Origin: Archangium gephyra
Lineage (GTDB): Bacteria > Myxococcota > Myxococcia > Myxococcales > Myxococcaceae
Assembly: GCF_001027285.1 (NCBI RefSeq)
Contig: NZ_CP011509.1
Coordinates: forward strand, 1,124,501 to 1,188,500
Direction of reading: 5' to 3'
DNA length: 64,000 nucleotides
Within the stretch, counting starts at the first letter, position 1; each line of letters opens with the position of its first letter. Below the pieces are notes generated by a model. That model was not told the DNA's origin. It did not search any database and worked only from the letters and a program-made list of their open reading frames with translations. Below, in pieces: positions 27,774 through 36,861 of the stretch. Both the position numbers and the translations under genes were made by a program.

Positions 27774-28484
27774 CTACTTCACCGTGTAGATGGCCGCGTC
27801 CTCGTGCAGCGCGTTGTTCTTGTCCTTGTACTGCATGTAGACGTTGTAGGTGCCGGGCGTGGCCGGGTTGCGCGCCACCACGCGCGTCGTCGTCACGCCC
27901 GCCGCACGGGCGAAGCCGAACGTCGTCAAATCATTGGTGGACGTGGAGCCCGAGCACGCGAACTCGTCCGGCATGTCCGGGATGGTGAGGTCGTAGTGCG
28001 CCCCGGCCTGGAACGTGTCCCCGCTGCTCTTCACGATGAAGGCCCGCTTGGTGATGGTGAGCCCCGGCAGCGGCGTGCCCTGGAGCTTCAACTCCGCCAC
28101 CGTCCCCGCCGGAGCCCCCGTGCCGATGGGCTCCACCCACGTCGCCGTCGAGATGCTGGTGATGTAGTTGCCACAGCCGTCGTTCCACAGGTCGCCGTAG
28201 CTCTTCACCTGGCCCACCACGTCCCCGTTGAGCGGCGGCGGCGACACCGGGCTCGTCCGGTCATCCGCGTGCGCGAGGAGGTGCCCGGCCGGCAGATGCA
28301 CCGTGCTGCTCACCGCGAGGTACGTCCCGGACTCGGTGTGGCCCGTGGTGTCGGCGGCGGCCCCGGCCGTGGCGGGGCTGACACTGAAGGTGAAGACCAG
28401 ATCGTGGTGCGCGAGCGCCACGCCGGTGAAAGTGGTGAGGGGAAGCAGCAGACCAAGGGCTTTCTTCATTCGGGACAGACGCAT
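27774..28484 (-). CDS. Secreted protein of unknown function
   Basis: 236 aa from ATG 28484, chosen because AGGAG lies 5 nt upstream. A Sec signal (MRLSRMKKALGLLLPLTTFTGVALA) is cleaved before HHDL. The mature protein has a low charge, many Thr/Ser/Gly residues and beta-strand-like segments (THLVFTFSV-type, TYNVYMQYKDKNNALHEDAAIYTVK). Two Cys (DGCGNY, EFACSG) could form a disulphide. I do not recognise the family. It shares an unusually AT-rich divergent upstream region (28530-28600) with the histidine kinase at 28720, which may make both respond to the same control. Confidence 0.75.
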   Translation of the reverse strand: MRLSRMKKALGLLLPLTTFTGVALAHHDLVFTFSVSPATAGAAADTTGHTESGTYLAVSSTVHLPAGHLLAHADDRTSPVSPPPLNGDVVGQVKSYGDLWNDGCGNYITSISTATWVEPIGTGAPAGTVAELKLQGTPLPGLTITKRAFIVKSSGDTFQAGAHYDLTIPDMPDEFACSGSTSTNDLTTFGFARAAGVTTTRVVARNPATPGTYNVYMQYKDKNNALHEDAAIYTVK

Positions 28485-28719
28485 GGAGGCTCCTGGAGAC
28501 AACGAGGCACGAGGGTTTCACCGGCGCCCGCACAACCCGTTAAAAGGTTTTGGCTCGAATTATCGCTTTCGCCGGTTTTGAGAAATAGACCCATAAAACC
28601 CGTTCCCGGCCACGGGAGGCGGCCCCGCGTCCGGGCGGACGAGGCGGCCCCAAGGGCATGGGGACCGGGCCGGTGGCTGTTACCGGCTGGGGGTGCTGGA
28701 TGGACAAAGGAACGCGGGA

Positions 28720-30711
28720 ATGAATGGGGCGCTGGAGGAGCCGGCCTCGCGGCTCGACTTGGAAACGGTCCAGCTGGAAGTCGTGTGGAACGCCCCCATT
28801 GGTATCGCCCTCGTGGACCAGCGGCTCCAGGTCGTCCGCTTCAACCGGGCCCTGGCCGGGCTGCACGGCCTGCGAAGCCGGGCCTGGCCGGGCATGTCCC
28901 TGGCCGAGGTATTCCCAGCGGAAGAGGCCACGCGGGAGCTGCTCTGGCGCATCCAGCAGGTGCTCGCGACGGGGCGGCCCTTTCCCTGGCTCGAACTGGA
29001 GTGGGGCCGGGTGAGCTGCCATCCCCTCCACGAGGGGCTCGAGGTGGTGGGACTCTGCCTGTACGTCGAGGAGGTGCCCGAGCCGAAGCTCGCACGCGAG
29101 GCGCTCCAGGTCAGCGAGGAGCGGCTGCGCATGTCCCTCGCCTCGGCCTCCATCGGGACCTGGGACTACAATCCCGCCACCGGCGAGTTCCTGTGTGATT
29201 CCCGCACCCAGGCGCTCTTCGGCGCCCCGCCGGACTTGCGGATGGACTGCGAGCGGTTCTTCTCCATCATCCACCCCGAGGACCGCGAGCGCACGCGGCA
29301 GCTCGTCCAACGGGCCGAGAGCCCCGAGAGTGGTGGCGGCTATGAGACCGAGTACCGCGTCATCGGCATCCAGGATGGGGTCGAGCGGTGGCTCTCCGCC
29401 CAGGGGCGCGCCTGGTTCGATGAGCAGGGCCAGCTGCTGCGCTTCAGTGGCACGGTGCTGGACATCACCCACCGCAAGCGGGCCGAGGCCAGTGCCCGCT
29501 TCCTCTCGGAGGCCAGCCGGTTGCTCGCCGAGCGCCTGGACCGGGCGGAGGAGATCCTCGAGCGGGTGGCCCGGCTCGCCGCCTCCTCCATCTGCACCTA
29601 CTGCATCATCGGTGTGGCGCGGGCGGATGGACGCCTGCCGCGCGTGGCCGCCGCGCACCGCGAGCCGTCCCAGGAGCACCTCGTCCAGGCGGCCCTGCGT
29701 TTCGTGCCCCAGGCTCCGGGGACGAGCCCGCTGCTGGAAGGCGTGCACACCGGGAAGTCGGCCCTCATCCGGGAGTTCACCCAGGAAGTCCGCCAGCGCT
29801 ACGCCGTCAGCCCCGAGCACCTGGCGCTGATGAACACGCTGGATGCCCACTCGGTGATGACGGTGCCGATGCGCGCGGGGGGCAAGGTGCACGGGATGAT
29901 GATCCTCGCCGCCTGCGCCCCGCGGCGGCGCTTCGACGACCAGGACCTGTCGCTCGCGGAGGAGCTGGCGCACCGGGTGGGCATGTCGCTGGAGAACCTC
30001 CGGCTCTACGAGGAGGCACGGCAGGCGGTGGGCCTGCGCGACGAGTTCCTCTCCGTGGCGAGCCATGAGCTGAAGACGCCGCTCACCTCCCTCAAGCTCC
30101 AGCACGCGCTCATCGCCAAATCCCTGACGCCCGAGTGCCGGGCCTCCCTGGGCGCGAGGCTCCCCAAGGCGATGCGTCAGGTGGAGCGGCTCACCACCCT
30201 GGTGGACAGCCTGCTGGACGTGAGCCGCATCGGCGCTGGCCGGCTGGGGCTCGAGCCCATCGAGATGGAGCTCACCGGCTTGCTGCGCGAGGTGATGGAG
30301 CGGCTCTCGGAGGTGTTCGCCCAGGCCGGGTGCCGGGTGGACTTCCCCGCCACGCCACCGGTGCACGGGTATTGGGATCCGCTGCGCTTGGACCAGGTGC
30401 TCGTCAACCTGCTGTCCAACGCGGCCAAGTACGGCGCGGGCAAGCCCATCCACGTGCGCGTGGCGGTGGAAGGCGAGTGGACGCGGCTCACGGTCCGGGA
30501 CGAGGGCATCGGCATCGCGCCCGGGGACCTGCCGCGCCTGTTCTCCCGCTTCGGGCGCGCCGTGTCGGAGCGGCACTACGGCGGCCTGGGGCTGGGGCTC
30601 TTCATCTCCAAGCAGATCGTCGAGGCCATGCAGGGCAGCATCCGCGTGGAGAGCGAGCCCTCACGGGGCTCGACCTTCACCGTGGAGCTGCCGCTGTGCC
30701 CACCGGCGTGA
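28720..30711 (+). CDS. PAS-PAS-GAF sensor histidine kinase
   Basis: 663 aa from ATG 28720 (MNGALEEPASRLD), with AAAGGAACGCGGG upstream. Domains: PAS (about 20-120), second PAS with PAC (about 135-260, ASIGTWDYNPATGEF .. DITHRKRAE), GAF (about 270-430), HisKA with RDEFLSVASHELKTPLTSLKL (His about 449), and ATPase with LLSNAAKYG, DEGIGIAPG and YGGLGLGLFISKQ. No membrane segments: a cytosolic sensor. The catalytic half is close to those of the kinases at 13828 and 42840. No response regulator is adjacent, so it is an orphan kinase. Confidence 0.93.
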   Translation: MNGALEEPASRLDLETVQLEVVWNAPIGIALVDQRLQVVRFNRALAGLHGLRSRAWPGMSLAEVFPAEEATRELLWRIQQVLATGRPFPWLELEWGRVSCHPLHEGLEVVGLCLYVEEVPEPKLAREALQVSEERLRMSLASASIGTWDYNPATGEFLCDSRTQALFGAPPDLRMDCERFFSIIHPEDRERTRQLVQRAESPESGGGYETEYRVIGIQDGVERWLSAQGRAWFDEQGQLLRFSGTVLDITHRKRAEASARFLSEASRLLAERLDRAEEILERVARLAASSICTYCIIGVARADGRLPRVAAAHREPSQEHLVQAALRFVPQAPGTSPLLEGVHTGKSALIREFTQEVRQRYAVSPEHLALMNTLDAHSVMTVPMRAGGKVHGMMILAACAPRRRFDDQDLSLAEELAHRVGMSLENLRLYEEARQAVGLRDEFLSVASHELKTPLTSLKLQHALIAKSLTPECRASLGARLPKAMRQVERLTTLVDSLLDVSRIGAGRLGLEPIEMELTGLLREVMERLSEVFAQAGCRVDFPATPPVHGYWDPLRLDQVLVNLLSNAAKYGAGKPIHVRVAVEGEWTRLTVRDEGIGIAPGDLPRLFSRFGRAVSERHYGGLGLGLFISKQIVEAMQGSIRVESEPSRGSTFTVELPLCPPA

Positions 30712-30779
30712 AAAAGACACCGCCCGGAGGCACGTCTTCCGCCGGAGCCCCCTCCGTTGGAAGAACGCACCTCCGGGCG
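30711..30779 (-). terminator. Long inverted repeat with T-run, terminator of the TonB operon
   Basis: CGCCCGGAGG (30721-30730) pairs with CCTCCGGGCG (30770-30779), and the inner arms CGTCTTCC / GGAAGAACG extend the stem. On the minus strand the hairpin is followed by GTGTCTTTTT. It lies 63 bp after the stop of the last gene of the minus-strand operon, and the arms may also stop transcripts from the plus strand. Confidence 0.65.
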
Positions 30780-30841
30780 ATGGGGCCGCGGCCCGGGAGG
30801 CAGCTCCAGGCGCGGCATTCCTCGTACGGCTCAGGTGAAGC

Positions 30842-32200
30842 TCAGTTCTCCGGGTACGCGGTCCAGCCGGCCGTCCAGTCCGTGCTGCCCACCGCGCCGA
30901 TGAACGTCGCCGTGCGGTCGAAGAAGGTGTCGGACGGAGGCGTGGCGGCGTTGGAGGTGAGGAGCGCCTGCGACTCGGCGGCCGGCTTGAAGTTGGGCGT
31001 CTTCGCGTTCACCGCGGCGCTCAGCATCGGGTCCACCACGCGGTTGTTGTTCACCGTGGCGAGGAGCTGCTCGTTCTCCTTGTAGATGGTGCCGTCGCTC
31101 AGCCGGGTGGCGTCCGCGTTGGTGGTGTTGCCCGCGGCGTCCTTCACCGGGTTGGCCGAGTAGTCGATGGACGTGGTGTTGCCCTTGTTCTGCCAGAAGA
31201 TGGTGTTCTGGATGCTCAGGTTGCCGGACTCGGACAGCTGCGCCGAGGCCGCGCCGTCCACGTCCACCGCCTTGTCGGCGAAGTGGGCGACGATGGCGTT
31301 GCTCAGCTGCACGCCCGCGCCGGTGTTGAACACCAGGCCCTCCTGCTTGGTGCCCGTGGTGGCCGGGGCGCGGTTGGAGCCGATGAAGGAGGCATTCCAG
31401 ATCACCGGCACCGAGCGCGGGGTGGCCGTGTTGGTGGTCTTGTTGCCGCTGGCCTCGATGGCGCGGTTGCCCACCCGGTCATTCTGCTGCACCACCAGGA
31501 ACTGCACCTTGCCGCTGTAGCCCAGGTCATAGTCCAGGCCGTCGTCGTCCGGCTGGCTGATGACGAGGTGCTTGAGGTTGGCGGTGCCGCCGAACATCTC
31601 CACGCCGTCGTCGGCGCCCTTGTGCACCTGCACGAAGTCGAGCTCCGTGGCCGAGCCGCACGCGCCCGTGGTCAGGCCGTTGAGCTCGTTGTCCTCGGCC
31701 AGTTCGTACCCGGCGAACTCGATGCGGGCGTACTTCAGCTTGCCGCAGTCGTGGGCGTCGTCGGTGCCGCCGTACTTCGTGCGGTCATCGCCGCTGGTGG
31801 CGAAGAAGCCCTCGATGGTGTTGCTGCCACCGGCGACGTTGATTCGCGCGTTGCCCAGCAGCACCACGCCGCCCCAGTCACCGGCGGCGCGCTCGCCCTC
31901 GGGCTTCGCGCTGGTGAAGACGATGGGCTTCTCCGCCGTGCCCACCGCGTTCAGCTTCGCGTTGCGGGTGATGACGAGCGCGCTGCCCTCCTCTCCGACG
32001 ACCTTGGTGCCCGGCTCGATGGTGAGCGTGCCGCTCTCCACGAAGATGTAGCCCTTGAGGGTGTAGACCTTGTCGGCCGACCAGGTGGTGTTCTGGGTGA
32101 TGTTGGCGCTGACGTCGTCGGTGGTGTCCGGCTCCACGGGGCCGGGGCAGCCGGCGAGCAGGGACGTACCAAGGGTGAGGCCGAGAGCGAGCCGCTTCAT
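30842..32200 (-). CDS. Beta-helix lipoprotein of TonB uptake locus
   Basis: 452 aa. Lipoprotein signal [18 protein letters not shown] (lipobox LAGC), then repeating short beta-strand turns ([57 protein letters not shown]) characteristic of a right-handed parallel beta-helix. Proteins of this type often sit beside TonB-dependent receptors as surface lipoproteins and may bind the substrate. It lies 23 bp after the receptor stop on the same strand, so it is the last gene of the operon. The ligand is not identifiable from sequence. Confidence 0.83.
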   Translation of the reverse strand: MKRLALGLTLGTSLLAGCPGPVEPDTTDDVSANITQNTTWSADKVYTLKGYIFVESGTLTIEPGTKVVGEEGSALVITRNAKLNAVGTAEKPIVFTSAKPEGERAAGDWGGVVLLGNARINVAGGSNTIEGFFATSGDDRTKYGGTDDAHDCGKLKYARIEFAGYELAEDNELNGLTTGACGSATELDFVQVHKGADDGVEMFGGTANLKHLVISQPDDDGLDYDLGYSGKVQFLVVQQNDRVGNRAIEASGNKTTNTATPRSVPVIWNASFIGSNRAPATTGTKQEGLVFNTGAGVQLSNAIVAHFADKAVDVDGAASAQLSESGNLSIQNTIFWQNKGNTTSIDYSANPVKDAAGNTTNADATRLSDGTIYKENEQLLATVNNNRVVDPMLSAAVNAKTPNFKPAAESQALLTSNAATPPSDTFFDRTATFIGAVGSTDWTAGWTAYPEN

Positions 32201-32223
32201 GGTGTGCTTCCTTTTGAGGGGGG

Positions 32224-35136
32224 TTACAGGGTCCAGCCGAGCGCCGCGGAGAAGGCGATGCCCGGGCGGTACTTCAGGATGGTGATTCCGCCCTGGTCCA
32301 AGACGACGGCGGAGTTGAGCAGGTTGGAGCCGGTGAGCTTGAGCTGCAGGCCGTTGCCGAGCTTCTGGCTGACGGACAGGTCCACGCGGTGGAAGGGCTG
32401 CTCGTAGACGTCCGGCAGGGGGTTGAGGCCGACCTCGCTGATGCGCGGGCCGTAGACGTTGTAGAGGAGGGCCACCTCGGTGCCGCTCTCGGGGCGGTCG
32501 TAGCCGAGGTTGAGATTGATGACGTAGGGAGACTGGCCCTGCATGGGCCGCTGGCTGTTGGTCTGCGCGCCCAGCTTCTCCGGGTCCGTGAGGACGATGT
32601 TGGATTGGATGAGCGTCAGGTTGGCCGCGGCGCGGAAGTTGGAGAGCGCGGGAGAGAGGCGGCCGAGCGACGCGCGGGCCTCGAGCTCGGCGCCGAAGCT
32701 GTGGGCGCCATCCGCGTTCTCGAAGCCCATGTCGCCGGAGTAGCGGAGGATGCGCTCGATGGGGTTCTGGAAGTTCTTGTAGAAGACGCTGGCGGCGAGC
32801 ACCTCGTTCTCCCCGACGAACCACTCCAGACGGGTGTCGAGGTTGTGGATGCGCGTCTCGAGCAGATCCGGGTTGCCGGACACGTTCCGGCGGCGGACGA
32901 AGTCGAAGAAGATGAACGGGGCCAGCTCGCGGAAGGTGGGCCGGGCCAGCGTGTAGCTGTAGCCGGCGCGCAGGTTCATGTCGGGGCCGAGCGCGTAGAT
33001 GGCGTTGAGGGCCGGCAGCACGTCCAGGTACTTCGCGTCGGTGTTCCCGGTGGAAGAGGTGTCGAAGGGGCTGTGGGCGGTGAGCTGCTGCAGCGAGTGC
33101 TCCACGCGCACGCCACCCACCAGGCGCAGGGGCTCCACGGGCTTGTAGTCCGCCGTCACGTAGCCGGCGAAGACGCCGAGGTACGCGTCGTAGGCATCAT
33201 CGCCGCGCGTGGTCTCGCGCATGCGGATGCTGGTGCCCAGGTGGGAGGAGGCGAAGAGCTCCTCGGGGGGCAGGGAGGTGTCCACCGGGGTGTCGGTGAG
33301 CTGGTAGCGGAAGCGGCGGGCCTCGAAGTCGCGGAAGGACACCTGGGCCAGGCCGCCCGCCTTCAGGCGCAGCTCGGAGAAGGGCAGGGTGAGGCTGGCG
33401 CTGCCGCCGGTGGAGGTTTCTCCCAGCGTGCCGAAGAAGCGCTCGCCGCTGTTGGGCTGGTTGGGGAAGGCGAACGTGCCGGTGGGGTTGCCGAGGTCGT
33501 CGCTGTAGAGGGTGTCGCGCGTGTCCGGCTCGTCACGGTCCACGCGGCTGAAGTTGGCCTGCCAGTCCAGCTCGGCGTCGGCCAGGGTGTTGAGGCGGTG
33601 GAAGCCGCGCACCTGGTTGAAGGAGAGGGCGCGGGAGACGAACTGCAGGCGGGTGCTCTCGAAGGTCTCGGAGCGGCCGTTGTTCACACCGCGGGAGGTG
33701 AACGTGTTGCTGTCCGTGCCGCGGGTGTAGAGGCTGAAGAAGGTGAGCTCGTTGTCGCGGTCGAACTGGTAGCCCACGCTGGCGAGCGCGCTGAGGGTGG
33801 AGCCCTCGGAGCCCTGGAGGGTGCGGGTGGCGTCCTGCGCCTGGAGCTCCCCCACCGGCATGTCGGCGCGGGCGAACTCGGACTCGCGGACGCTCTCCTT
33901 GTGGCCGTAGTTGACGGTGGCCAGGTAGCCCAGGCGGCTGTTGCCGAAGCGCAGCGTGTCCCCCATGGACGCGCCCAGGCCCAGGTTGGGCAGCGCGGTG
34001 GACTGACGCGCGGACCAGATGTTGGGGAAGGACTGCCAGGTGCTCGCCGAGCTGCCCATCCGCTCGTTCTGGGGCAGGCCCGCCGGGAGCCGGCGCTCGG
34101 GGCCCGCGAAGCTCAGCGACTCCAGGAAGCTGCCGGGGTGCGTGTTGCGCTGCTGGAAGGTGGAGACGCTGTCGCCCGAGAAGGTGATGCGCGGCTTGAA
34201 CTCGAACTTGCTCGGGTAGGTGTTGGTCTCGATGAGGAGCGTGCCGCCGCCGAAGGTGCCGGGCAGGTCGCTGGTGTAGCTCTTCACCACGTTGAGGTTG
34301 GCCAGCAGGCTGGTGGGGAACAGGTCCAACGGCACCGAGGGCTCATCCGGCTCGGGGCTGGGCAGCAGCGCGCCGTTGAGCAGCGTCACCGAGTACCGCC
34401 CACCGAGGCCGCGCAGCAGCATGAAGCGGCCATCCACCACCGTGACGCTCACCACGCGCTTCACCGCGTCCGAGGCGCTCGAGTCCGGCGTGCGGGCGAT
34501 CTCCTGGGAGCTGATGGCATCGGAGACGGCGGCGGCCTTCTTGCGCTCCTGGAGCAGGGCGCCCTCGGCGCGGCGGTCCGCGCGGGCCTCGACAACCACT
34601 TCCTGCACGGCGCCCGCGTCGGCGCTCAGCTGCACGTCCAGCTTCGTGGCCTTGCCCTGCTCCACGACGAGCCCGGTGATGCGGCGGCCCTCGTAGACGT
34701 CATAGAAGACGCGCAGGTCATACTTCCCGGGAGGAAGCGCCAGCTGGTAGTTGCCGTCGATGTCGGTCAGCACGGTCTTCTGCCCGCCGGTGACGACCTT
34801 CACCGAGGCCTCGATGAGCGTCTCCTTCGTCTGGGCGTCGGTGACCTGGCCATACACACCGGTGAAGCCCGGGGGCGGCGTGGCCGACTCGGCCATCAGC
34901 TCGTCCTCTGTATTCTCCGCGGCGGTGTCACTGGCGATGTCCTCGGTGCCCACTCCTCCCTCTCCCCCCGGGAGAGGGTCGGGGTGAGGGTGTTGGGTTG
35001 AATCCGCGTCAACCTGGGTCGAGGACTCGGAGGTCCCCTCGGAGACAGGCGCCTGCGCCATCACGGGCGTGGCCAGCAGTGTGAGCGCCGCCAGCGCGGC
35101 GCGAAGGGAATGGAGAGACAACACGGGACTCCTCAC
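32224..35136 (-). CDS. TonB-dependent outer-membrane receptor with carboxypeptidase-like N-domain
   Basis: 970 aa. Sec signal (MRSPVLSLHSLRAALAALTLL..MAQ), then a roughly 40-aa linker that includes a copy of the dispersed repeat (HPHPDPLPGGEGG). Next is a carboxypeptidase-regulatory-like domain (about 92-170, GVYGQVTDAQTKETLIEASVKV), a plug domain (about 205-320, ISSQEIARTPDSSASDAVKRV, LLRGLGGRYSVTLLNG) and a large barrel ending in Leu (..AALGWTL), the usual C-terminal aromatic/hydrophobic signature region. It carries a substrate across the outer membrane using energy from the adjacent TonB-ExbBD. The substrate could be iron chelates, carbohydrate or peptide; undecided. Confidence 0.93.
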   Translation of the reverse strand: MRSPVLSLHSLRAALAALTLLATPVMAQAPVSEGTSESSTQVDADSTQHPHPDPLPGGEGGVGTEDIASDTAAENTEDELMAESATPPPGFTGVYGQVTDAQTKETLIEASVKVVTGGQKTVLTDIDGNYQLALPPGKYDLRVFYDVYEGRRITGLVVEQGKATKLDVQLSADAGAVQEVVVEARADRRAEGALLQERKKAAAVSDAISSQEIARTPDSSASDAVKRVVSVTVVDGRFMLLRGLGGRYSVTLLNGALLPSPEPDEPSVPLDLFPTSLLANLNVVKSYTSDLPGTFGGGTLLIETNTYPSKFEFKPRITFSGDSVSTFQQRNTHPGSFLESLSFAGPERRLPAGLPQNERMGSSASTWQSFPNIWSARQSTALPNLGLGASMGDTLRFGNSRLGYLATVNYGHKESVRESEFARADMPVGELQAQDATRTLQGSEGSTLSALASVGYQFDRDNELTFFSLYTRGTDSNTFTSRGVNNGRSETFESTRLQFVSRALSFNQVRGFHRLNTLADAELDWQANFSRVDRDEPDTRDTLYSDDLGNPTGTFAFPNQPNSGERFFGTLGETSTGGSASLTLPFSELRLKAGGLAQVSFRDFEARRFRYQLTDTPVDTSLPPEELFASSHLGTSIRMRETTRGDDAYDAYLGVFAGYVTADYKPVEPLRLVGGVRVEHSLQQLTAHSPFDTSSTGNTDAKYLDVLPALNAIYALGPDMNLRAGYSYTLARPTFRELAPFIFFDFVRRRNVSGNPDLLETRIHNLDTRLEWFVGENEVLAASVFYKNFQNPIERILRYSGDMGFENADGAHSFGAELEARASLGRLSPALSNFRAAANLTLIQSNIVLTDPEKLGAQTNSQRPMQGQSPYVINLNLGYDRPESGTEVALLYNVYGPRISEVGLNPLPDVYEQPFHRVDLSVSQKLGNGLQLKLTGSNLLNSAVVLDQGGITILKYRPGIAFSAALGWTL
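34958..34992 (+). repeat. Dispersed palindromic repeat, copy R2, inside the receptor gene
   Basis: The same core as R1 with TCGGGGTGAGGGTG after it. It is translated on the minus strand as part of HPHPDPLPGGEGG between the signal peptide and the first folded domain, in frame and without stops, so the insertion was tolerated in a linker. Confidence 0.85.
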
Positions 35137-35222
35137 CGACGAGCGCGCGTAGAGAACGCGACGCTCGTGGCAACGAAATGGATGGAAGGTGAAAAGGGAG
35201 AGACCGGAATGAAGACTTCAGG

Positions 35223-35663
35223 TCACGGCGCGGCCGGCTCGGCGACGGCGTCGGGGACCACGGCGACGGTGAGATTGCCGCCACGAGCGAGGTCCATGAC
35301 TTCCATCGCGGTGCCGTACGGCACGTCGTTCTCCGCATCGAAAAACACGATCTTGTCCGGGCGCGCGTTGATCATCCGCTGCAACCGGGCCACGACCTGG
35401 TCGCGCGGCACGTCCTCGCGGTTGATCTGCACCGCGCCCGCCTTGGTGACGGTGAGCACCACGGGAGGCAGTGCACCCGGAGGGGGCGGAGCCACCTCGG
35501 TCTGCTCGTCCGCCTTGCCCGGCACGTCCATCCACATCTGCTTGGTCATCAGCGGGGTGACGACCATGAAGATGATGAGGAGCACGAGCACCACGTCCAC
35601 CAGGGGCGTCACGTTCATCGCGGGGCGGATGCCGCCCTTGCCACCACCGACATCAAAGGCCAT
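35223..35663 (-). CDS. exbD: ExbD/TolR-type transport energiser protein
   Basis: 146 aa. Short cytoplasmic N-terminus, then one membrane helix MNVTPLVDVVLVLLIIFMVV with the essential Asp (DVV) near residue 23, and a periplasmic domain ending AVAEPAAP. It couples the proton gradient to TonB as part of an ExbBD complex in the inner membrane. Second of two exbD genes in tandem, 6 bp after the first. Pro-rich stretch near residue 58 (APPPPGALPP). Confidence 0.92.
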   Translation of the reverse strand: MAFDVGGGKGGIRPAMNVTPLVDVVLVLLIIFMVVTPLMTKQMWMDVPGKADEQTEVAPPPPGALPPVVLTVTKAGAVQINREDVPRDQVVARLQRMINARPDKIVFFDAENDVPYGTAMEVMDLARGGNLTVAVVPDAVAEPAAP

Positions 35664-35669
35664 GGCGTG

Positions 35670-36086
35670 TCACTCCTGCTTCTTCAGGTCGATGACCTGG
35701 AGCGAGATGCCCGGGAAGCCAATGTCCTGCAGCGTCTTGAAGACACCGCGCACCTCGGCGTAGCGCACGCCCCGGTCCGCCTTGAGCACCACGCGGGCCT
35801 CGGGATCCTTCTCGTGCACGGCGCGGAGCTGTTCGGCGAACCGGGCCCTCGGCACCTCCTTCTTGTCCACGAACAAGGCGCCCTGAGCCGTGAGGCTCAC
35901 CGTGGTGGGGGTGAGCGAGTTCTCCTCGCCCTTGTCCGGGTTCACCACCGCCGGGAGGTCCACCGCCGCGCCTGCCTCGAGCTGCGGGGTGACGACCATG
36001 AAGATGATGAGGAGGACGAGCACCACGTCCACCAGCGGGGTGACGTTCATCTCGGGCACGAGCCCACCGCTACGCCGGGCGGACAT
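35670..36086 (-). CDS. exbD: ExbD/TolR-type transport energiser protein
   Basis: 138 aa from ATG 36086, which lies inside the end of exbB (17-bp overlap). MNVTPLVDVVLVLLIIFMVV is identical in the membrane helix to its neighbour, with the Asp at the same position; the periplasmic part (VYEVRGVFKTLQDIGFPGISL-like) differs. Two different ExbD copies beside one ExbB is a known arrangement in TonB systems of this bacterial group and may give hetero-oligomers. Confidence 0.92.
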   Translation of the reverse strand: MSARRSGGLVPEMNVTPLVDVVLVLLIIFMVVTPQLEAGAAVDLPAVVNPDKGEENSLTPTTVSLTAQGALFVDKKEVPRARFAEQLRAVHEKDPEARVVLKADRGVRYAEVRGVFKTLQDIGFPGISLQVIDLKKQE

Positions 36087-36825
36087 CGATACCCTCCTTG
36101 CGCGTGGCGCGCTCCACGTCCAGGGCCACCGCGCCCTCACCGCGCACCGTGGGGGCCACCATGCCGTGCACGTCCTCCAGGTGGTCCATGAACTCCTTGC
36201 GGGCCAGGTCCAGCGACAGCAGGAGCGCGTCGGCGCGGGTGGTGAGGAAGTTGAACATCAGCACCGCGGGGATGGCCACCAGCAGGCCGAGCGCCGTGAC
36301 GACGAGCGCCTCGGCGATACCGGCGGACACCGCGCCCAGGCCTCCCGAGCCCGTCTTCGCGATACCGGCGAAGGCCTCGATGATGCCCACCACTGTGCCG
36401 AGCAGACCGACGAACGGGGCCACCGAGCCCACCGACGCGAGCACACTCATGCCCCGGCGCACGTCCGCGGTGACGCGCTCGTAGATGCGCTCGAGGTCTC
36501 TCCGCGTCAGCTCCACCGCGCCCAGCTTGCCCTGCGGCGCCGCCTTCTTGGCCAGGTACGTCTTCACGCCACCGCCCAGCAGCTTCGCCAGGCTGCTCGC
36601 CTTCGCCGTCGAGGACTCGATGACGAACTGCTCGTGCTGCTGCGACTCCAGCAGCTTGCCGGCGCGCGCGGCGAACTTCCGGTCCGCCGCCTTCGAGCGG
36701 AAGAAGTAGAGGAGGCGCTCGAAGAACACGACCATCGACGCCAGCGCGAAGGCAACCAGCGTGTAGGCGATGCACCGGGCGAAAAAGCCCATGTGGTGGT
36801 AGATCTCGATCAGATTGAAGTTCAT
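36070..36825 (-). CDS. exbB: ExbB/TolQ/MotA-family proton channel protein
   Basis: 251 aa. TM1 near 15-37 (CIAYTLVAFALASMVVFF), a cytoplasmic loop of about 100 aa, then TM2 and TM3 (VLASVGSVAPFVGLLGTVVGIIEAF and AEALVVTALGLLVAIPAVLMFN) with the family motif GLLGTVxGI. It forms the proton-conducting pentamer with ExbD and drives TonB. The gene lies 36 bp after the tonB stop and overlaps the first exbD. Confidence 0.92.
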   Translation of the reverse strand: MNFNLIEIYHHMGFFARCIAYTLVAFALASMVVFFERLLYFFRSKAADRKFAARAGKLLESQQHEQFVIESSTAKASSLAKLLGGGVKTYLAKKAAPQGKLGAVELTRRDLERIYERVTADVRRGMSVLASVGSVAPFVGLLGTVVGIIEAFAGIAKTGSGGLGAVSAGIAEALVVTALGLLVAIPAVLMFNFLTTRADALLLSLDLARKEFMDHLEDVHGMVAPTVRGEGAVALDVERATRKEGIDVRPA

Positions 36826-36861
36826 CTGGGGGGCTCCGGCGGGTGAGACGGGAATGGCTCG

